From Sipunculus nudus (Eukaryota > Annelida > Sipuncula > Golfingiida > Sipunculidae): 64,000 bases of DNA. Location of the stretch: NCBI GenBank assembly GCA_026874595.1, contig CM049306.1, positions 64,984,019 through 65,048,018 of the forward strand, read 5' to 3'. The position numbers and the translations under genes are program-made. Of the stretch, positions 61,413 to 64,000 are shown one piece after another. The notes beneath the pieces were generated by a model. The model was not told the origin of the DNA, made no database searches, and worked only from the letters and a program-made list of their open reading frames with translations. Position 1 is the stretch's first letter, and the number at the start of each line of letters is the position of its first letter.

Positions 61413-62021
61413 TCATAAAACATATTTAGCACTAATCAAGACAAAATCCAGCAATAAAATACAATTTTCAGAAAGCTCCTGCCATTTATGATTAAATCCA
61501 AAAAACTCAGTATACAGATTTATATTTAAAGATCTACCTGCAAATTTACAAAACAAAAATTTTATATCTTTCCAAAATTTAAAAGCCACCGTACAGTCAG
61601 TAAATACATGTAAATTAGTTTCCTTATCATTACAAATATGACACAAATTACTGGTTAGAATTTTACATTTTACAAGAAAGTCCATGGTTGGTAGGACTAT
61701 ATGCAAAAACTTCAAGTTAATATCTAATTGAAAGCAATCATTTAGCTTCTGAACACATTTATAAAACACATGTTTTACTTGTAAGTTACTATTAAAAACC
61801 TTATTCCACCTATCGATACAGCTTGGAACAGTATCCCTATGTATCAAACAAATTTATAGAAACTTATTAGTGAAATTTTCTGATCCAATATATTTATCAT
61901 AACCAACATCAATAACATACCATAACTTAAACCCAATGTCGCGTCCTTGTCTAAGAATGAATACCCATTCAGATAAGAATCTTTCAATCATTTTATCATA
62001 TTTAACCCTATAGTTCTGTGA
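61413..62021 (-). pseudogene. LINE (non-LTR retrotransposon) ORF2 C-terminal fragment
   Basis: On the minus strand one frame runs from about 62000 to 61413 with a single TAA (61858-61856). It contains a reverse-transcriptase tail zinc-binding motif (CHICNDKETNLHVFTDC followed by AFKFWKDI), the zf-RVT pattern C-x2-C-x7-H-x4-C seen at the end of non-LTR ORF2 proteins. Upstream text (FLSEWVFILRQGRDIGF) fits the preceding RT/linker part. The 5' part is cut off by a D element whose start (62022) abuts the frame, and the 3' UTR probably extends to about 61050. A remnant, not functional. Confidence 0.7.
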
Positions 62022-63600
62022 TTTTAGCTCAGCTGACTATAAGTCATCTGAGCTATAGTCGTGGTCCATTGTCCGTCGTCTGTCCGTCTGTCCGTCCATC
62101 CGTCCGTAGATGTGGCACGTTTTGAAACCTTAAGACCTAGGAATCCAAAATTTGGCATAATGTTAGATAGCGTCATATTGAGCCTCTGGCATTACGACCA
62201 CATTACTAGTGCCTGAGTGTCATGACATCTATGTCTGAGGATCGCATTATAAGGCCTTATGAAGATGCAAATATTTTCGTCATTTCTGACAACACTTCAT
62301 GGGCTACAGGTACACCTGTCAATCTACATAAACCAGACCATTCGATAGCATTTTTTGTGTTTTTTCTAATAATACCAAATATGAGCGAGAAATGTTCCTG
62401 TTTAACCAAGCACATTGGTAAACCCCTCGCATGTTTGTTGAATTTATGACCACATGAACACAAGCATGGCTGGCATGGGTTACAGTACACAAGCAACTTG
62501 CAGGCGACACAGGAAATGACCCGTGTCCATGGAGACGGTGTTTCAGTTTGGGTTGCGAGCTCACATATGTACTATTGTGTTTATTCTCCATTCCAAGCAT
62601 AATATTGAGATTATGGGCCATTTTCCACAATATGAATGCGACCAGATGCAAGACCATTACGATACATTCCTCCATATTACTAGTATCACGACTCGAGTAG
62701 GCTTACCAGCCCAATTATCCGATTGCCTACTGAGTCGGGTTGTCACTGCTAAATGTTAGATGTCCCCAAGATCTCCTACCAAGCCAAAAACTGGGTCTTT
62801 GCAACATAGTTCCTTTGAGAAATTAAGGAAAAACCTCAATTTTTTATTAAAAACCTATTTTCACACTTAGTTTATAATAATGCAGTTACTGATGATTTAA
62901 TAATCTTGTATCAGTGGATAGAATGTCACATATTCCAAATAACACCAGTCACCTATGGTATTTTTCAGTTCGATTTTAATGATAAAAAAGTAAATCATAT
63001 TATTCATTACTAATCATTAGGGATCATATGAAGGAAATTAATGATAGACAAAGATGCAGTTGATAATATTAATCTAGATTCCTACTGTGTCTAGTGTGTA
63101 CATTGATGTGAAATTAGTCCAAAATGAATATATTACATTTATTTTTTAAAATATAAATAAAAGCCATAAAACCAGGTACTTATGATCATTATTTAAATGT
63201 GTGAATTTTGTATATTCTGGATTCTCAGCATCATTGTTTGGTGAAAACTGAATAAATACCAGACTTGTTGCAAATACTTTGCAATTGTATTTAAATATGA
63301 ATATGAATATGTACTCATTTCAGTTATATTTCATTTTAAAAAATCATATGATTCTCTTATTTTTTTAATAAAAATTATATTTTGGACAGTATTTGTAATT
63401 TTTTTTTATAAATAGTGAAACTCTTATATTATATGTTCTGCTTATAAGTTATATGGCCAAGTCAAAATCTGTGTGACAATAGTACTCTATTTGTTAATAA
63501 AGTAAATGATATCAATCCTCTTCCCTGTCTCCAAAGGTACTATCAAAATCATACATAAGCTAAACAACAACAACTCATAATACAGCTTATATTTATTACC
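62022..63600 (+). mobile_element. D-family element, interrupted, inserted into a LINE
   Basis: 5' TTTTAGCTCAGCTGAC, CCGT-rich stretch (62085-62106) and D body up to 62168. It resumes at 62752 and continues to about 63600 with strong similarity to 27480-28330. No D 3' terminus is present before the sequence changes at about 63603. Confidence 0.65.
62169..62751. mobile_element. Insertion of ~583 bp with 9-10 bp target duplication
   Basis: Splits the D body; AATGTTAGAT is repeated at 62159-62168 and 62752-62761, and the D text is continuous without the insert ('ataatgttagatgtcccc' at 25968-25985). Ends read TAGCGTCA and, reverse-complemented, TAGCAGTGA, a weak inverted repeat. It holds overlapping frames on both strands of 75-118 codons with no recognised domain. 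A 9 bp duplication would suit Mutator-like elements, but the class is not established. Confidence 0.55.
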
Positions 63601-64000
63601 ACATTATTGAAGTTTTTTCAGATGCTCTAATGTATTTGCATTTTGTACATCCAAGACCCCACTCTTGCTCACTACAGACTTCCCTCGGTAACCTTATAAG
63701 TGATGCAGCACTGGCAGAACAGCCCTGCTGTAATAAACATACACTTATTCTCATGGGCCCTACCCTAACATCCCCCCCCCCAGTTCCCCCCCACACACAC
63801 ACACCACCACCTTACAAATTATATTGCAATACATGGTTTGTTATTGTCATCTGTATTTCTTTAATTGTAAAGCTGTTTTTGATCCAATGTGCACAACTTT
63901 TCTTGAAATATTAATTCAAGAAGTAATCCAAGAGATGCCACGTTGATCTGATGTAGCATTTTAAAGAAATTATTTCCTTTTAAATAATTAAACAAAATAT
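63601..64000. other. Window end: low-repeat sequence with C/CA-rich tract
   Basis: C9-type run and CACACACA tract at 63771-63808 in the recurring 'ctaacatcccc' context. The rest is similar in places to 20270-20360 and 35800-35880 ('cttgaaa..taattcaaga'), so probably D-like body. No gene seen. Confidence 0.35.

Noticed and set aside
63596-63914. Opposing frames with Gly- or Pro-rich ends
   Set aside because: Driven by the C/CA-rich tract at 63771-63808; no recognised domain.

Overview
This is a 64 kb piece of an animal genome, almost certainly a marine bivalve mollusc. The base composition is AT-rich, the one recognisable host gene is split by a very long intron, and nearly everything else is layered repetitive DNA resembling the tandem-repeat-bearing, Helitron-like 'pearl/HINE' elements known from bivalves. 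The species cannot be named from the sequence.

Host gene. Two exons of a Neuralized-type (neur/NEURL1) E3 ubiquitin ligase lie on the + strand. Exon A (about 5545-6045) encodes a complete first NHR domain. Exon B (55390-56022) encodes a Pro/Gln-rich linker and the first part of the second NHR domain. Both junctions are phase 1, so they join in frame across a 49.3 kb intron. The 5' start, the end of NHR2 and the RING finger are not in the window.

Intron and flanks. At least six repeat families fill the rest, and every recognised copy with a readable terminus is in + orientation. They are named here by their ends. (D) begins TTTTTAGCTCAGCTGAC with a strong hairpin and ends with the GACCCATGGGTC hairpin plus CCTTGT. 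(TAT) begins TTGTATCCCC and ends with the GGCACCTGCGGTGCC hairpin plus CTAG. (B) begins TTGTATCCG and ends CATATTCTAG. (F) begins TATGCCCCCGCC and ends with a GTGTC/GACAC hairpin plus ATCTAG. (G) ends AGGCCTGTAGGCCTTGT. (E/H) begins TTAGCGAACCTGTGAGC or GCCCATTTTAGCTCAGTGG. Several carry internal tandem arrays: about 335 bp units (A) inside D elements, 281-289 bp units inside TAT, about 280 bp units inside B, and 180 bp units inside F. Related empty sites elsewhere in the window show TAT and D inserting without target-site duplication, as expected for rolling-circle transposons.

Cut-and-paste and retro-elements. A 4,419 bp hAT-like transposon (39231-43649) carries a spliced, recently broken transposase and has 5 bp duplications. 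It sits inside a TAT element, which sits inside a D element, which sits in the neuralized intron. A second hAT-like element (46784-50196, imperfect 8 bp duplication) has been filled with D elements. There is also an inverted tRNA-derived SINE pair forming a perfect 208 bp palindrome, a LINE reverse-transcriptase tail (minus strand, about 61410-62020), a 603 bp MITE just downstream of exon B, and a further 583 bp insertion with about 10 bp duplications.

Most striking signals: (1) an exact 12 bp palindrome, GGTGGCGCCACC, occurs at least 25 times and is shared by otherwise dissimilar repeat families; (2) the TAT arrays are dense clusters of AGGTCA half-sites arranged as DR1 plus DR0, the format bound by nuclear receptors; (3) the rolling-circle-like families show complete orientation bias.
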